From Halorhabdus sp. BNX81 (GTDB lineage Archaea > Halobacteriota > Halobacteria > Halobacteriales > Haloarculaceae): a DNA stretch of 64,000 bases. The DNA lies in contig NZ_CP107254.1 of NCBI RefSeq assembly GCF_029229925.1, forward strand, positions 62,001 to 126,000. Direction: 5' to 3'. How positions within the stretch are numbered: position 1 is the stretch's first letter; every line of letters starts with the position of its first letter. Positions 34,730 through 43,484 of this stretch are shown in pieces. A model generated the notes under the pieces. The model saw nothing but the letters and a program-made list of their open reading frames with translations. It was not told the origin of the DNA and made no database searches. Made by a program: the position numbers and the translations under genes.

Positions 34730-36139
34730 TCAGTCTTCGCCCTCGTCGTCGGTCGGTTCGGTATCGTCCTCGCCGTCTGTCCCTTCCAGCGGGTTCGCCT
34801 CTTCCGGGCGCGTGATGCGGGCCCTCATGATCCGGGTGTTCTCGACTTGCTCGACACGGATCTGAACCCCCTCGTACTCGATGGATTCGCCTTCCTCGAC
34901 GAGCCGACCCGCTCGGTTGAAGATGAACCCGGCGATGGTCTCGAACTCCTCGCCCTCCGGGAGGTCGATCGACAGCGCTTCGTTGACTTCCTCGATGTTG
35001 ACTTCCCCTTTGACCGTCACGGTGTCGTCGTTGACGAATTCGATCGGGTGTTCCTCTTCGCCTTCGAGGATCTCGCCGACGATCTCCTCGGTGAGGTCCT
35101 CCATGGTGACGAGTCCCTCTGTGGTGCCGAACTCGTCGATGACGATCACCATGTGGAGGCGTTCGCTTCGCATTTCCGTCAGGAGATCGTCGACGTTCTT
35201 GCTTTCGGGGACGTGCAGCGTCGGCTCGATGAGGTCTTGCAGCTCGACATCGTCTTTCCCGCCGTACTGGGCGTCACGGACGAGATCACGGATGTTGACG
35301 ACCCCGATGACGTTGTCGAGACCGCCCTCGTAGACCGGCAGCCGGGTGTGGCCGCTGTGGACACACTCCGCGATCGCCTCTTCGACCGACGAGTCGGCCG
35401 AGATGGCGTCCATGTCCAGGCGCGGCGTCATGACCTCCTTGGCGATCGTCCGGTTGAACCGGAGGGTCCGATGGAGCATCTCGCGTTCCTCCTCGTCTAA
35501 GACCCCCTCGCGTTCGCCGGTCTGGATCATCTCCCGGATCTCCGAGCGGGACAGATACGACGACTCGATGGCGGGGCCGCCACCGGTGAGCTGATTGACG
35601 AACTGGGTCACGTAGTGGAACAGGGTGATCAGCGGCCACAGCAACTTCCCGACGATCTGTAGCAGCGGCGCGACGCGGCGAGCGTGCAATTCGGTGTTCT
35701 CGACGGCGTAGGATTTGGGTGCGGTCTCGCCGAATATCAGCACTAGCGACGTGATCCCGAACGACGAGACCAGCACTGCCGTCCCCGGATCGAAGTAGAA
35801 CCCCACGAGCGTCGTCGAGATCGAGGACATCGTGATGTTGACCATGTTGTTCCCGACGAGGATCGTCACGAGCAACCGGTGGGGGTCGTCTTTGAGAGAC
35901 TTGATCGCCTTCGCCCCACGGAGCCCCTTCTCGACCATCGGGTCGATCCGGTGGGCCGGCAGCGAGAACATCGCGATCTCGGAGGACGAAAAGAACCCCG
36001 ACCCCATGATCAAAAAGAGAATCATGAGGACGCCAATTGCCGTGACACCGGTCTTGGACAGTTCAATGCCAACGATCGGCACGGTGTACAGTTGTATACC
36101 GGCCTCTGCCACTGCTGTAAGCACAGATATCCCCATCAC
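34730..36139 (-). CDS. CNNM/CorC-type membrane protein: DUF21, CBS pair, CorC_HlyC
   Basis: 469 residues. Four N-terminal membrane helices form the DUF21/CNNM domain (SGFFSSSEIAMFSLP, LVTILVGNNMVNI, LVLIFGETAPKSYA). Two CBS motifs follow (VMTPRLDMDAISADSS; IEPTLHVPESKNVDDLLTEM with HMVIVIDEFGTTEGLVTMEDL), then a CorC_HlyC domain (FETIAGFIFNRAGRL). Members are implicated in Mg2+ or Co2+ efflux. The acidic C-terminal tail fits a halophile. The ATGs at 36139 and 36136 are both possible starts. Confidence 0.9.
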   Translation of the reverse strand: MMGISVLTAVAEAGIQLYTVPIVGIELSKTGVTAIGVLMILFLIMGSGFFSSSEIAMFSLPAHRIDPMVEKGLRGAKAIKSLKDDPHRLLVTILVGNNMVNITMSSISTTLVGFYFDPGTAVLVSSFGITSLVLIFGETAPKSYAVENTELHARRVAPLLQIVGKLLWPLITLFHYVTQFVNQLTGGGPAIESSYLSRSEIREMIQTGEREGVLDEEEREMLHRTLRFNRTIAKEVMTPRLDMDAISADSSVEEAIAECVHSGHTRLPVYEGGLDNVIGVVNIRDLVRDAQYGGKDDVELQDLIEPTLHVPESKNVDDLLTEMRSERLHMVIVIDEFGTTEGLVTMEDLTEEIVGEILEGEEEHPIEFVNDDTVTVKGEVNIEEVNEALSIDLPEGEEFETIAGFIFNRAGRLVEEGESIEYEGVQIRVEQVENTRIMRARITRPEEANPLEGTDGEDDTEPTDDEGED

Positions 36140-36319
36140 TCCACCTTGGTGTCTGCCGGGAAATTAACTCTTTGGTGGCGCTCCACAATGGCGTGGATCC
36201 CCGGCCGCTCCCGACAGACTTAGTCGGATCCGCTCCCAACGACGGGTCATGTCGCCCATCGATCACTCGAGGACACGTTCTCCCGGGCGCGCTCGGAAAC
36301 CCGATCAGGTCGGACCGCC

Positions 36320-36916
36320 ATGACGCCGGACGTGAATCTTACCGCGGCGGCCGAGGTCGTCGAGTCCGGCGGGCTGGTCGTCTATCCGACCGAAACGGTC
36401 TACGGGCTCGGCGCGGACGCGCTCGACCCGGCTGCGATCGAATCCGTCTTCGCAGCCAAGCGTCGGGATCGCGACAACCCGCTTTCGCTGGGCGTCGCGT
36501 CCGTCGAGGCCGCTCTCGACTACGTCAGCCCGTCGCCGACCGAGCAGCGGTTCATGGAGAACTTCCTGCCCGGCCCGGTGACGGTCGTCGTCGAGGGGCG
36601 CGACCCCGTCCCGGACGCACTCACCGGCGGCCGCGAGCGGGTCGGCGTTCGCATTCCGGACCACGACCTCGCACGCGAACTCCTCGAACGCACCGGCCCA
36701 CTGACGGCGACCAGTGCGAACGTCAGTGGTCGGCCGAGCGTCACCGATCCCGCTGATCTGGATGCCGAGATCCGGACCGCTGCCGGCGCGATCCTCGACG
36801 GCGGGGAGACGCCCGGGATGGCGAGCACCGTCGTCGATGTCGGTCGCGGGGTCGTTCATCGTCGCGGTGCGAACGCCGACGCGGTCGAGGACTGGCTCGA
36901 AAATCGTTCGGCGTGA
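36320..36916 (+). CDS. L-threonylcarbamoyladenylate synthase (Sua5/YrdC)
   Basis: 198 residues. It makes threonylcarbamoyl-AMP for the t6A modification of tRNA. The YrdC motifs are complete: VVYPTETVYGLGADA, FAAKRRDRDNPLSL, FLPGPVTVVV, VGVRIPDH and LTATSANVSGRPSV. It is the short form without the Sua5 C-terminal domain. ATG 36320. Confidence 0.93.
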   Translation: MTPDVNLTAAAEVVESGGLVVYPTETVYGLGADALDPAAIESVFAAKRRDRDNPLSLGVASVEAALDYVSPSPTEQRFMENFLPGPVTVVVEGRDPVPDALTGGRERVGVRIPDHDLARELLERTGPLTATSANVSGRPSVTDPADLDAEIRTAAGAILDGGETPGMASTVVDVGRGVVHRRGANADAVEDWLENRSA

Positions 36917-36932
36917 CTGGCTTGCGACCCAT

Positions 36933-37628
36933 TCACAGGAGCGACCGCAGCGACCGCGTCTTGACACCACACTCGTCGCGATACTCGCAGGGTTCGCACT
37001 TGCTGGGATTGGCCGTTCGCGGAGGTGGCCCGTCGAGGGTTTCGACGGTCCGGAGCGTCGAGCGATAGGTCGCCCGGCGGTGGGCCGATAACGGGACGCG
37101 TCGCACGATTCCATGGGCGGGATACTCGGCGAAGGCGACGGGTACTTGCTGTTGTCGCTCGTAGGCCAGCGCGAGCGCGGCGGCGACCAGTCGCACGGAT
37201 TGGGGCTCCCAGACGCCGTTTTCGGGTGGCGCGCCGGTGAACACCAGCGACGGGGCCACCGGCTCGGCCAGGATTTTGTGGGCGATCCCACGGCAGTCTC
37301 GCCCCTCCAGGAACGCGTTCCGGTCGGCCGGCTCGACCAGGCTGTCCCAGGCGTCGAGGCCGGCTTTCACCCGACCCAACCGTGAGCGGAACTGTGTCGG
37401 CGTGACGGCGATGGGTTCTTCGGTGAGGTCGGCTTCCAGGAGTCGGGGATACGCGAACGCAAGCTCCCGCCTGGCCTCGACTGCCGACGGAACCTCGAAC
37501 TCGCCCGCATCCCGCCGCCGGTAATAACACTTGCGCGGGCAGTACGCCGCAGTCGACAGTTCGCGGAAGGTGGGCACGCCCACCGCTGGCTGCGGATTCC
37601 TATATAAACGCGCGCCGAGGGTGTCCAC
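36933..37628 (-). CDS. Cas4-like Fe-S protein lacking obvious nuclease residues
   Basis: 231 residues. Paired cysteines at the N-terminus (C30 and C34 in AAYCPRKCYYRRR) and a C-terminal group (C211, C214, C220 in CEPCEYRDEC) form the pattern of the Fe-S cluster of Cas4/Dna2/AddB-type nucleases, with the usual ELSTAAYCPRK opening. Between them the PD-(D/E)xK residues expected in active Cas4 (GxxD, then ExK) are not visible: the corresponding stretches read CRGIAHKI and SLVFTGAPPENG. The protein may bind DNA without cutting. No CRISPR array or cas gene is nearby, so this is a stand-alone member. Confidence 0.7.
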   Translation of the reverse strand: MDTLGARLYRNPQPAVGVPTFRELSTAAYCPRKCYYRRRDAGEFEVPSAVEARRELAFAYPRLLEADLTEEPIAVTPTQFRSRLGRVKAGLDAWDSLVEPADRNAFLEGRDCRGIAHKILAEPVAPSLVFTGAPPENGVWEPQSVRLVAAALALAYERQQQVPVAFAEYPAHGIVRRVPLSAHRRATYRSTLRTVETLDGPPPRTANPSKCEPCEYRDECGVKTRSLRSLL

Positions 37629-37637
37629 CGCGTGTTC

Positions 37638-38240
37638 TCAAAAGGAAACGTCCGTCTCGATGTCCGCGGCGGCCTCGTCGAGACCGTCTTCGGTGACGTC
37701 GTCGAGCAGCGGTTCGGCCAGGTCGGCGTCGGGGATCGCATCCCGGTAGGCGCTCCGGAAGCGATGGCTTACGTTTCTGGCCTCGTCCCGGGCATCGGCG
37801 ACTGCCCGATACCGGTCGACAGCTTCGGGGTCGAGATCGAGCGTCGCCGCGACTTCCTCGTCGTCCTCACTCTCCCGCAGGTAGCGACGACATTCGTCCC
37901 ACGGGATGGGCGTGTCGGTGTCGGACTCCCGAAAGAGATGCAGTTCCAGTCTCGCGACGATGACTGTCTCCGTGTCGACATCGAGGGCAGCGGCGAGGTC
38001 GTCGTCGCTTTCCCCGCGATAGAATCCGCGGATCAGCCTCACGCGCGCATCGTCGGCGAGGGTCGTCTCGAAGGGAAAGGCCCCGCGTAGCTGTTCGACG
38101 ATCTCCCGGAGCCGCCGATCGACGCGCTCCTCGTCGATCTCCGAAAGCGTGCCCCGCCCGTCCTCCTGGCTTTCCGTGACGGTGTCCGTCCCGGCCACCT
38201 CCTCGAAGAGTTCGCGGAGTTCGTCGGTCTTCTCGTCCAT
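37638..38240 (-). CDS. Conserved haloarchaeal protein (conditioned-medium-induced protein 4-like)
   Basis: 200 residues, acidic and soluble. Two similar helix-turn-helix-like units can be seen, IRGFYRGESDDDLAAALDVDTETVIVARLELHL and RRYLRESEDDEEVAATLDLDPEAVDRYRAV (each read across its length), suggesting duplicated sigma-like DNA-binding repeats. The N-terminus DEKTDELRELFEEV matches my memory of a haloarchaeal family annotated as conditioned-medium-induced protein 4. Role unknown, possibly regulatory. It lies just upstream of the Cas4-like gene on the same strand, with about 10 bases between them. Confidence 0.65.
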   Translation of the reverse strand: MDEKTDELRELFEEVAGTDTVTESQEDGRGTLSEIDEERVDRRLREIVEQLRGAFPFETTLADDARVRLIRGFYRGESDDDLAAALDVDTETVIVARLELHLFRESDTDTPIPWDECRRYLRESEDDEEVAATLDLDPEAVDRYRAVADARDEARNVSHRFRSAYRDAIPDADLAEPLLDDVTEDGLDEAAADIETDVSF

Positions 38241-38314
38241 TCGCGAGCGATTTGAACGTCACAACCAATGTAGGTGTCGATCAGCCCACCGCCTTCGCTG
38301 GGGGTCGGCCCCAC

Positions 38315-39154
38315 TCACAGCGCGTCGGCGATCGCCGGCGCGACGCTCACGTCGCTGATGACGCGTTCGAGCGTGTCGGTGCCGTAAATCAATTCGGCAC
38401 CGACCCGGGCGATCTTGCTCAAGGCACCGGTCGCAAACACCGGATGGACACAGGTAGCGAAGATCCGATCGGCCTCGGCGTCCGCGACCACGGCGACCGA
38501 CCCTGACATCGTCGAGCCGGTGCCGACGATATCGTCGACGACGACGACGTCACGTCCCGCGAGTGACTCCTCCGTGGGTGCCGGCCGTTCGCCGTCCGTC
38601 GCGTCGATCAGGTGGTCACAATCCCCGGCCCCGTAGGCGTCCCGGACGCTTTCGGCGAGCGGGGCGGCTGCGGCGTCGGTCGAGAGAAAGAGTGGATCGG
38701 TGAGAGCAGCGGGCAGCGGGTCGGCCAGTCGGGGCGCGCCGTCGATGACCGTCGTCGGCACGTCGAAAAACGACGCGACGTTCTTCTCGTGGGGCGTGAC
38801 CGTCAGGACCCGATCGGTACCGGTCGAGATCGCACGGGCAGCGGCGCGCGTCGAGATGATCTCGCCGGGCTCGAACGTCTGGTCCTGGCGGGCATACCCC
38901 ATGTACGGCAGGACCGTGACGACCTCGTCGGCCCCCGCCTGGCGGGCGGCGTCCTGGAGCTGGAGGAGTTCGATGTGGGCGTCACTCGAAACTGTCGAGG
39001 CGACGATAATCGCCCGCTCGTCGATGGGTTCGGTGACGGTGACGTGTAACTCGTCGTCGGGAAACCGCTTGGTCGTGGTCGCGCCGAGTGATTCGTCGAG
39101 TTCGTCCGCGAGTCTCGCAGCGAGGGTCTGTGAGGCCGACCCGCTGAGGATCAT
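38315..39154 (-). CDS. prs: Ribose-phosphate pyrophosphokinase (PRPP synthetase)
   Basis: 279 residues from ATG 39154 (MILSGSASQTLAARLADEL); the longer frame overlaps the neighbouring gene and is unlikely. It makes PRPP from ribose-5-phosphate and ATP. Key segments are KRFPDDELHV, LPYMGYARQDQTFEPGE, and the PRPP-binding loop VVVDDIVGTGSTM. The short archaeal class lacks some allosteric elements of bacterial enzymes. Confidence 0.93.
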   Translation of the reverse strand: MILSGSASQTLAARLADELDESLGATTTKRFPDDELHVTVTEPIDERAIIVASTVSSDAHIELLQLQDAARQAGADEVVTVLPYMGYARQDQTFEPGEIISTRAAARAISTGTDRVLTVTPHEKNVASFFDVPTTVIDGAPRLADPLPAALTDPLFLSTDAAAAPLAESVRDAYGAGDCDHLIDATDGERPAPTEESLAGRDVVVVDDIVGTGSTMSGSVAVVADAEADRIFATCVHPVFATGALSKIARVGAELIYGTDTLERVISDVSVAPAIADAL

Positions 39155-39207
39155 ATCTATCCCCAGGCGACGGGTCCTAAACCCGTTTTCGATCTTTCCG
39201 GGCCCCC

Positions 39208-40011
39208 TCACTCATCGGCCACGGCGAGTCCCGAGACGTCTTCGAGCCCAAGCGATCGGCTGCGCCACCCTTCCGCGCCGTCTTTCGATGCCGCCGGATC
39301 GACCAGGATGGTCCCGGCGTCGGTGACCGCGACGATCCCGCCCGCGTAGCCCACGTCGACGATGGGTTCGTCAATCGGCGACTCGCGACGGCCCCAGGTG
39401 CCGTCGTACTCGTAGAGTCCGTCCGGTCCGACGGCGTGGGCACGCTCGCCGTCGCTTGCGACCGCGTGGACATCCACGGGTCGCTCGCAGGCCCACTCGC
39501 CGTCTGCGTACCGGTGGATCCCGTCGGCGTTTGCGGCCAGGACTGTCCCGCCCGCCGCGACGTCACGGGCCGTCTGGAGTCCGGCGTGCTCGAGACGACT
39601 GTCCCCGATTCGGTGGACGCCGTCGTTGGCAGCCAGCCAGCCGCGGTCGATGGCGCGTGCATCGTCGACGCTCCCGAAGTGGCTCCATTCGTCCGCAGCG
39701 ACGGAAAATCGGGCAACCGAACCGTCCGGATCGGCGGCGATCGGGTCCCCGTCGAAACCCACTGCGACAGCCGGCCCGAACCCGGTTGCGTCAAAGGATT
39801 CACCGCCGTCCGTGCTTCGATAGACGTCCTCGTCGGTCGCGATCAGGACGACGCCGTCGCCGGTCGCGACGTCCCGAATCGCCCCGCGCCGGAGGAGCCT
39901 GAACCGGCCGACGCGGTCGTCGGAGACGGCCACGAGCGTCAGCCCCAGCGGCGAGCCCACGTAGACGTCGGTCTTCTCCCGGCGGTCGGCGTAGATTCGG
40001 TCCTCTGCCAT
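39208..40011 (-). CDS. Beta-propeller protein, HVO_0234-like
   Basis: About 267 residues from ATG 40011 (ATG 40020 is also possible). The sequence is a series of short repeated beta blades (VYVGSPLGLTLVAVS, DVYRSTDGGESFD, DGVHRIGDSRLEHAG, GLYEYDGTWGRRES), similar to BNR/sialidase-type propellers. There is no signal peptide or membrane helix, so it should be cytoplasmic. I recognise it as a haloarchaeal family close to HVO_0234; the function is unknown. It lies upstream of prs on the same strand, which fits the usual haloarchaeal order. Confidence 0.7.
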   Translation of the reverse strand: MAEDRIYADRREKTDVYVGSPLGLTLVAVSDDRVGRFRLLRRGAIRDVATGDGVVLIATDEDVYRSTDGGESFDATGFGPAVAVGFDGDPIAADPDGSVARFSVAADEWSHFGSVDDARAIDRGWLAANDGVHRIGDSRLEHAGLQTARDVAAGGTVLAANADGIHRYADGEWACERPVDVHAVASDGERAHAVGPDGLYEYDGTWGRRESPIDEPIVDVGYAGGIVAVTDAGTILVDPAASKDGAEGWRSRSLGLEDVSGLAVADE

Positions 40012-40095
40012 CTCGCCCATACCAGGGGGACCGACCGGCGGCGTCAAACGTGTGTCGACTCGACGGTGGCGCGCCTAGCAATGCTGTCTGGGCCC

Positions 40096-40653
40096 CTACC
40101 AGTAGATGAGGTTCTCGGCGTCAGCCGGCTTGGCGACCACGTCGAGGACGCGTGCGTCGAAGAGATCCCTCGTGTTGGCCGCCTCGACCAACAAGGCGGT
40201 GTCGGCACCGCTGCCGGTCCCGCCGATCGAGAGGACGCGTGAGCCACTGTCGACCAGCCCCGCATCGCACGCCATCAACGGACACTCCACGGCGACTTTC
40301 GTCCCCTGGCCGAACAGCCGGAGCACGTCGGCGATCACCTCGTGGGTCGCGTAGCCGTCGCGTTCGGCGATTGCCGAGCCGACGTTACTGAACGCCATCG
40401 GCCCCACGAAGACATCGCCGCCGGCCGCCTCGATCGCCTCTACGTGGTCGGCGTCGAGTTCCTGTTCGTTTGTCTCGTCGAACCCGTAGGAGTGGCCGAC
40501 GACGACGAGCTCGTCGCCGAAGTACTCGACGGCTGCCGCCCCCGTTTCGCCGGACGTCGAAGCGACACAGACGGCGTCAACGTCGTGATCGTCGGCGTAG
40601 GCTGCCGCTCGGTCGAGTAGCGCTCCCGTGTCCATGTCGTCCGTACGGATCAT
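40096..40653 (-). CDS. Pyruvate kinase C-terminal-like domain protein
   Basis: 185 residues. It resembles the alpha/beta domain of pyruvate kinase (PK_C) found alone in many archaea: VDAVCVASTSGETGAAAVEYF, LVVVGHSYGFDE, and a C-terminal SIGGTGSGADTALLVEAAN loop that could bind a phosphorylated ligand. There is no catalytic pyruvate-kinase barrel. Archaeal stand-alone members have no assigned role. Confidence 0.75.
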   Translation of the reverse strand: MIRTDDMDTGALLDRAAAYADDHDVDAVCVASTSGETGAAAVEYFGDELVVVGHSYGFDETNEQELDADHVEAIEAAGGDVFVGPMAFSNVGSAIAERDGYATHEVIADVLRLFGQGTKVAVECPLMACDAGLVDSGSRVLSIGGTGSGADTALLVEAANTRDLFDARVLDVVAKPADAENLIYW

Positions 40654-41156
40654 GGTCTACCCGTCTCGCGCCTCCACGGAGTGCGTTTCGGCTTGCCCTA
40701 GCGGATCCGATGGTCCGCTTCGAGTGGATCCACTGGAACAGCCACTTCGAGTGCACCCGCGCTGGACGGGCGCGCCTGATTCAGCCGGCGGATTCCCGGA
40801 AGCGCGTCGGTACTGGGCGTGTCTGTCCCTGCCGACAACGGTGACGTTAGTATGTGACACGATATCTATAGCCGTTCGACTCGAAGCCGGGGGGTTCCGA
40901 CCGATCGCGTCGCTGACGGGTGTCAGACGCGTGGCTGACGAGTGCGCACGGCTACGGGCCTCTCGGAGTCGAACGGTTGAGACACATAGTGGCCGATGGT
41001 CGGTTCACAATGGGGCGTGGTGATCAACTCCGTCGAGCGAGCCGGGCGTTTCCTGCGGGACTTGCCCGGCTAGGGCTGGTCGAGCGTCGGCAGGCAACGG
41101 GCACCCTGGACGGGCCGCACCAATCGTATTTATGGGATCCTGCCATAGCAGTTCCC
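40654..41156. other. Intergenic stretch without a recognisable gene
   Basis: About 500 bases. Open frames on both strands here have poor protein character, and no RNA gene was recognised. The only signal is a TATA-like TATTTATGG at 41127-41135 that belongs to the small gene starting at 41157. Confidence 0.5.
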
Positions 41157-41249
41157 ATGAGCACTGCAACGAAGATCGTTCTCGGCACGGTCGCCCTGTC
41201 CGCCCTGGCCGCACTCACCCTCGTCGTGAACACCGCGCTGGCGGGCTAG
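41157..41249 (+). CDS. 30-residue single-helix membrane peptide
   Basis: ATG 41157 opens a 30-codon frame with a polar N-terminus (MSTATK) and one hydrophobic helix (IVLGTVALSALAALTLVV). A TATA-like box about 25 bases upstream fits a leaderless transcript. It is too short for homology by eye, so the call rests on promoter spacing and helix quality. A longer frame reaching back to 40920 exists but its upstream part does not look like protein. Confidence 0.45.
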   Translation: MSTATKIVLGTVALSALAALTLVVNTALAG

Positions 41250-41398
41250 GGTGTCGACCGACTCCCGGGCCGGTGTCCAACGTGCGTGCAGTTTTCGCTG
41301 TAGAAACTGGGTTTGTGTGGGTAAACCGCTGAGTTCGTATATATTATTGAATACATATTAGGGGTACGCTTAGGGAGGTGAACACCTGGCTTTGGGGC

Positions 41399-41542
41399 AT
41401 GGTCCGTTCAGATCCGTACACGCCATCGACGTATCGGCTCGAATGTCGGTCGTGTCTTACCGTCCTGAGTGCTGAAGACCGTCTCAGTCGGTGTCCAGAC
41501 TGCGGCGGGCGACTCCGAAACCTGGCAATCCCGCGCGAGTGA
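41399..41542 (+). CDS. Small rubrerythrin-like zinc-ribbon protein
   Basis: 47 residues from ATG 41399. The two knuckles YRLECRSCLTV and SRCPDCGGRLRN form a zinc ribbon of the type annotated in haloarchaea as a rubrerythrin-like domain protein. A strong TATA (TATATATTATT at 41338-41348) and a Shine-Dalgarno-like GGGAGGTGA (41373-41381) precede it. An inverted repeat GATTCGA/TCGAATC (41548-41574) just after the stop may act in termination. Confidence 0.7.
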   Translation: MVRSDPYTPSTYRLECRSCLTVLSAEDRLSRCPDCGGRLRNLAIPRE

Positions 41543-42034
41543 CTACCGATTCGATCCCCCAAAACGGTCGAATCATCCACTCTTCCCCGCAAATACACAA
41601 TAAATAGCTGGTAAATGGACATAAATAACAGCACACGTGCTGTTATGTCCCGTCGAATTTCGCACCAGCGGAAAGATTTATATTGTGCCGGGTGTGAACG
41701 GTTAACACACAGAGGTGAGCCACCTACACACGATCCATCCCACGCCATTGGATAGTGCAGGAAACTTCTGCGCTCACTCCAGTTCCCGAGCCTCCTGTGC
41801 CCGTGCCCGCTCGCCAATCACCAACAATACTGCCACCTGAACACGAACATCCGAGACCTGTCCCGGTACGCTGGAGCGGGCTGGCGCCGGCCTCGAGTCG
41901 GTGTCCCCTATCTCCGGCGTCTTCATCTTTGACCGTCCGTTGAAACACGTCCGACAGCCATCCACTCGTGATAGCGATGTGTGTGGCTTGCAGCGAGGGG
42001 AGCGTTTTTAGGTGTGGTGGCACATCACACAGTT
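41543..42034. other. Intergenic stretch with a 20-base palindrome and an orphan promoter
   Basis: About 490 bases with no convincing gene. It contains the inverted repeat TAACAGCAC-AC-GTGCTGTTA at 41626-41645, followed about 30 bases later by a TATA-like GATTTATATTG (41677-41687) with no clear protein downstream. Near the end, GTTTTTAGG at 42004-42012 is placed correctly to be the promoter of the TrkA gene. A weak minus-strand frame around 41774-41965 was not accepted. Confidence 0.45.
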
Positions 42035-42703
42035 ATGGACTTCGTCATCGTGGGGTTCGGTCGCGTGGGAATGCGGACAGCCCACGTGTTGATAGAGGAG
42101 GGCCATGACGTGACGATCGTCGAGATCGACTCCCAGAAGGCCGAACGAGCGCGCGAGGAAGGCTTCGAGACTGTACTGGGCGATTGCAACGACGAGGACG
42201 TCCTGGCGGCGGCCGGGATCGCCACTGCCGACGCCATCGCGGGGTTGACCGGCGATCTCAACGCCAACTTCTCGGCGTGTATGATCGGCAAGCACCACGG
42301 CGCGCGGACGGTGTTGCGCATCGACGAGGACTACCGCCAGGAACTCTACGAAAAGTACGCAAGCGACGTCGACGAGGTGATCTACCCCGAACGGCTGGGT
42401 GCGGCCGGCGCAAAGACGGCGATGCTCGGCGGGGACTTCAACGTTCTCGCCGATCTGACCGAACACCTCACGGTCGCGTCGATCCGTATTCCCGAGGAAT
42501 CGCCCGTGATCGGGACGCGCGTGGTCAGGCTTGATCTGCCCGGCGACGCACAGGTGTACGCCCATGGTCGCGACGACGAACCGATGTCGATCCCGCTGCC
42601 ACGGACGACGATTCAGGCCGGCGACCGGATCGCGATCACGTCCCCGCCCGAGGCCATCGACGATGTCCGTGCCAGCCTTGATGCCGAACAGTCGGCCGCG
42701 TGA
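42035..42703 (+). CDS. TrkA-type potassium-uptake regulatory protein (RCK_N + RCK_C)
   Basis: 222 residues from ATG 42035. A Rossmann NAD-binding domain (DFVIVGFGRVGMRTAHVL, VTIVEID, GDCNDEDVLAAAGI) is followed by a TrkA-C domain (FNVLADLTEHLTVASIRIPEESPVIGTRV). TrkA/KtrA proteins gate K+ channels or transporters in response to NAD(H) or ATP. No channel gene lies next to it. Haloarchaea depend on K+ for osmotic balance and carry many such proteins. Confidence 0.92.
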   Translation: MDFVIVGFGRVGMRTAHVLIEEGHDVTIVEIDSQKAERAREEGFETVLGDCNDEDVLAAAGIATADAIAGLTGDLNANFSACMIGKHHGARTVLRIDEDYRQELYEKYASDVDEVIYPERLGAAGAKTAMLGGDFNVLADLTEHLTVASIRIPEESPVIGTRVVRLDLPGDAQVYAHGRDDEPMSIPLPRTTIQAGDRIAITSPPEAIDDVRASLDAEQSAA

Positions 42704-42899
42704 CGATTCACTCGTCGGGTTCGTTCACCGTCCGTCGAAAGATGGGTGCCCGGGCGCGCTGTGGGAGGATGGGAAAGACCAACGTGGCCGTCGATGCGCG
42801 CCCAGATAGCCGATTATCGTCTCCGAACTTAAAACCGCGTCAGACGAATGCACGACGGCACGGCTGTTGGAGGGCGAAATCGCTCGTCCCCGCTCGGCG

Positions 42900-43358
42900 T
42901 CACTCCTCGACGTCGAGTCCGAACTGTTCGTGTTCGACAGCGGCGTTGAGCACGACGCTGGTGTTTGATTCGAGGATCTCCGGGTCGGTGAGCAGGCTCT
43001 TGATCTGGGCGTTCATGTCGTCGGTGTCGGCGAACTTCCCGACGGCGATGATGTCGTAATCGCCGGTCACTTCGTAGACACTCACCATCTGTTCGTGTTC
43101 CTCGAGACTGTCGGTGACCTCCGGCAGCGCACTCCCCTCGACTTTGAGCTGGAGGATCGCCGTGACGTCGTAGCCGATCTTGTCGTAGTCGACTTTGGGC
43201 GTATAGCCCTCGATGATCCCCTCCTCTTCGAGCGTCGAGAGGTGATTCGAGACTGTCGTCACCGAGACGTCGAGGTCGTCGGCGAGACTTCGGAGACTTG
43301 CACGGCCGTCGTCGAGGAGTTCGTTGATGAGCTTGCGGTCGAGATTTTCGTACGTCAT
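42900..43358 (-). CDS. lrp: Lrp/AsnC-family transcription regulator
   Basis: 152 residues. The N-terminal helix-turn-helix ([37 protein letters not shown]) is followed by the RAM ligand-binding domain ([26 protein letters not shown]). It is divergent from glnA across a 126-base shared control region. In Halobacterium the lrp gene next to glnA is known to regulate glutamine synthetase, so the same role is likely here. Confidence 0.92.
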   Translation of the reverse strand: MTYENLDRKLINELLDDGRASLRSLADDLDVSVTTVSNHLSTLEEEGIIEGYTPKVDYDKIGYDVTAILQLKVEGSALPEVTDSLEEHEQMVSVYEVTGDYDIIAVGKFADTDDMNAQIKSLLTDPEILESNTSVVLNAAVEHEQFGLDVEE

Positions 43359-43446
43359 TGGACTGAATCATGTGTCCCACCCATTAGAATTTTACGAACA
43401 TCCAATTCCTGACCGGGAGCGGAAGATTTGCGCAGATCGGTAGGGC

Positions 43447-43454
43447 TTTTATAC
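43447..43454 (+). promoter_or_regulatory. Core promoter of glnA in the lrp-glnA divergent region
   Basis: TTTTATAC is a good haloarchaeal TATA element, centred about 34 bases before ATG 43485, giving a leader of only a few bases. The remaining 90 bases toward lrp are the likely place for Lrp binding; no precise operator could be named. Confidence 0.5.
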
Positions 43455-43484
43455 CGGGCGCGTTCCTCCTATGTGACGAGAAAG

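Noticed and set aside
36933-37628. Cas4-like gene as evidence of a CRISPR-Cas locus
   Set aside because: No repeat array and no cas1, cas2 or effector gene in the window; neighbours are housekeeping genes.
41774-41965. Possible 63-codon minus-strand gene before trkA
   Set aside because: Only its C-terminal third looks protein-like; no supported start or promoter.
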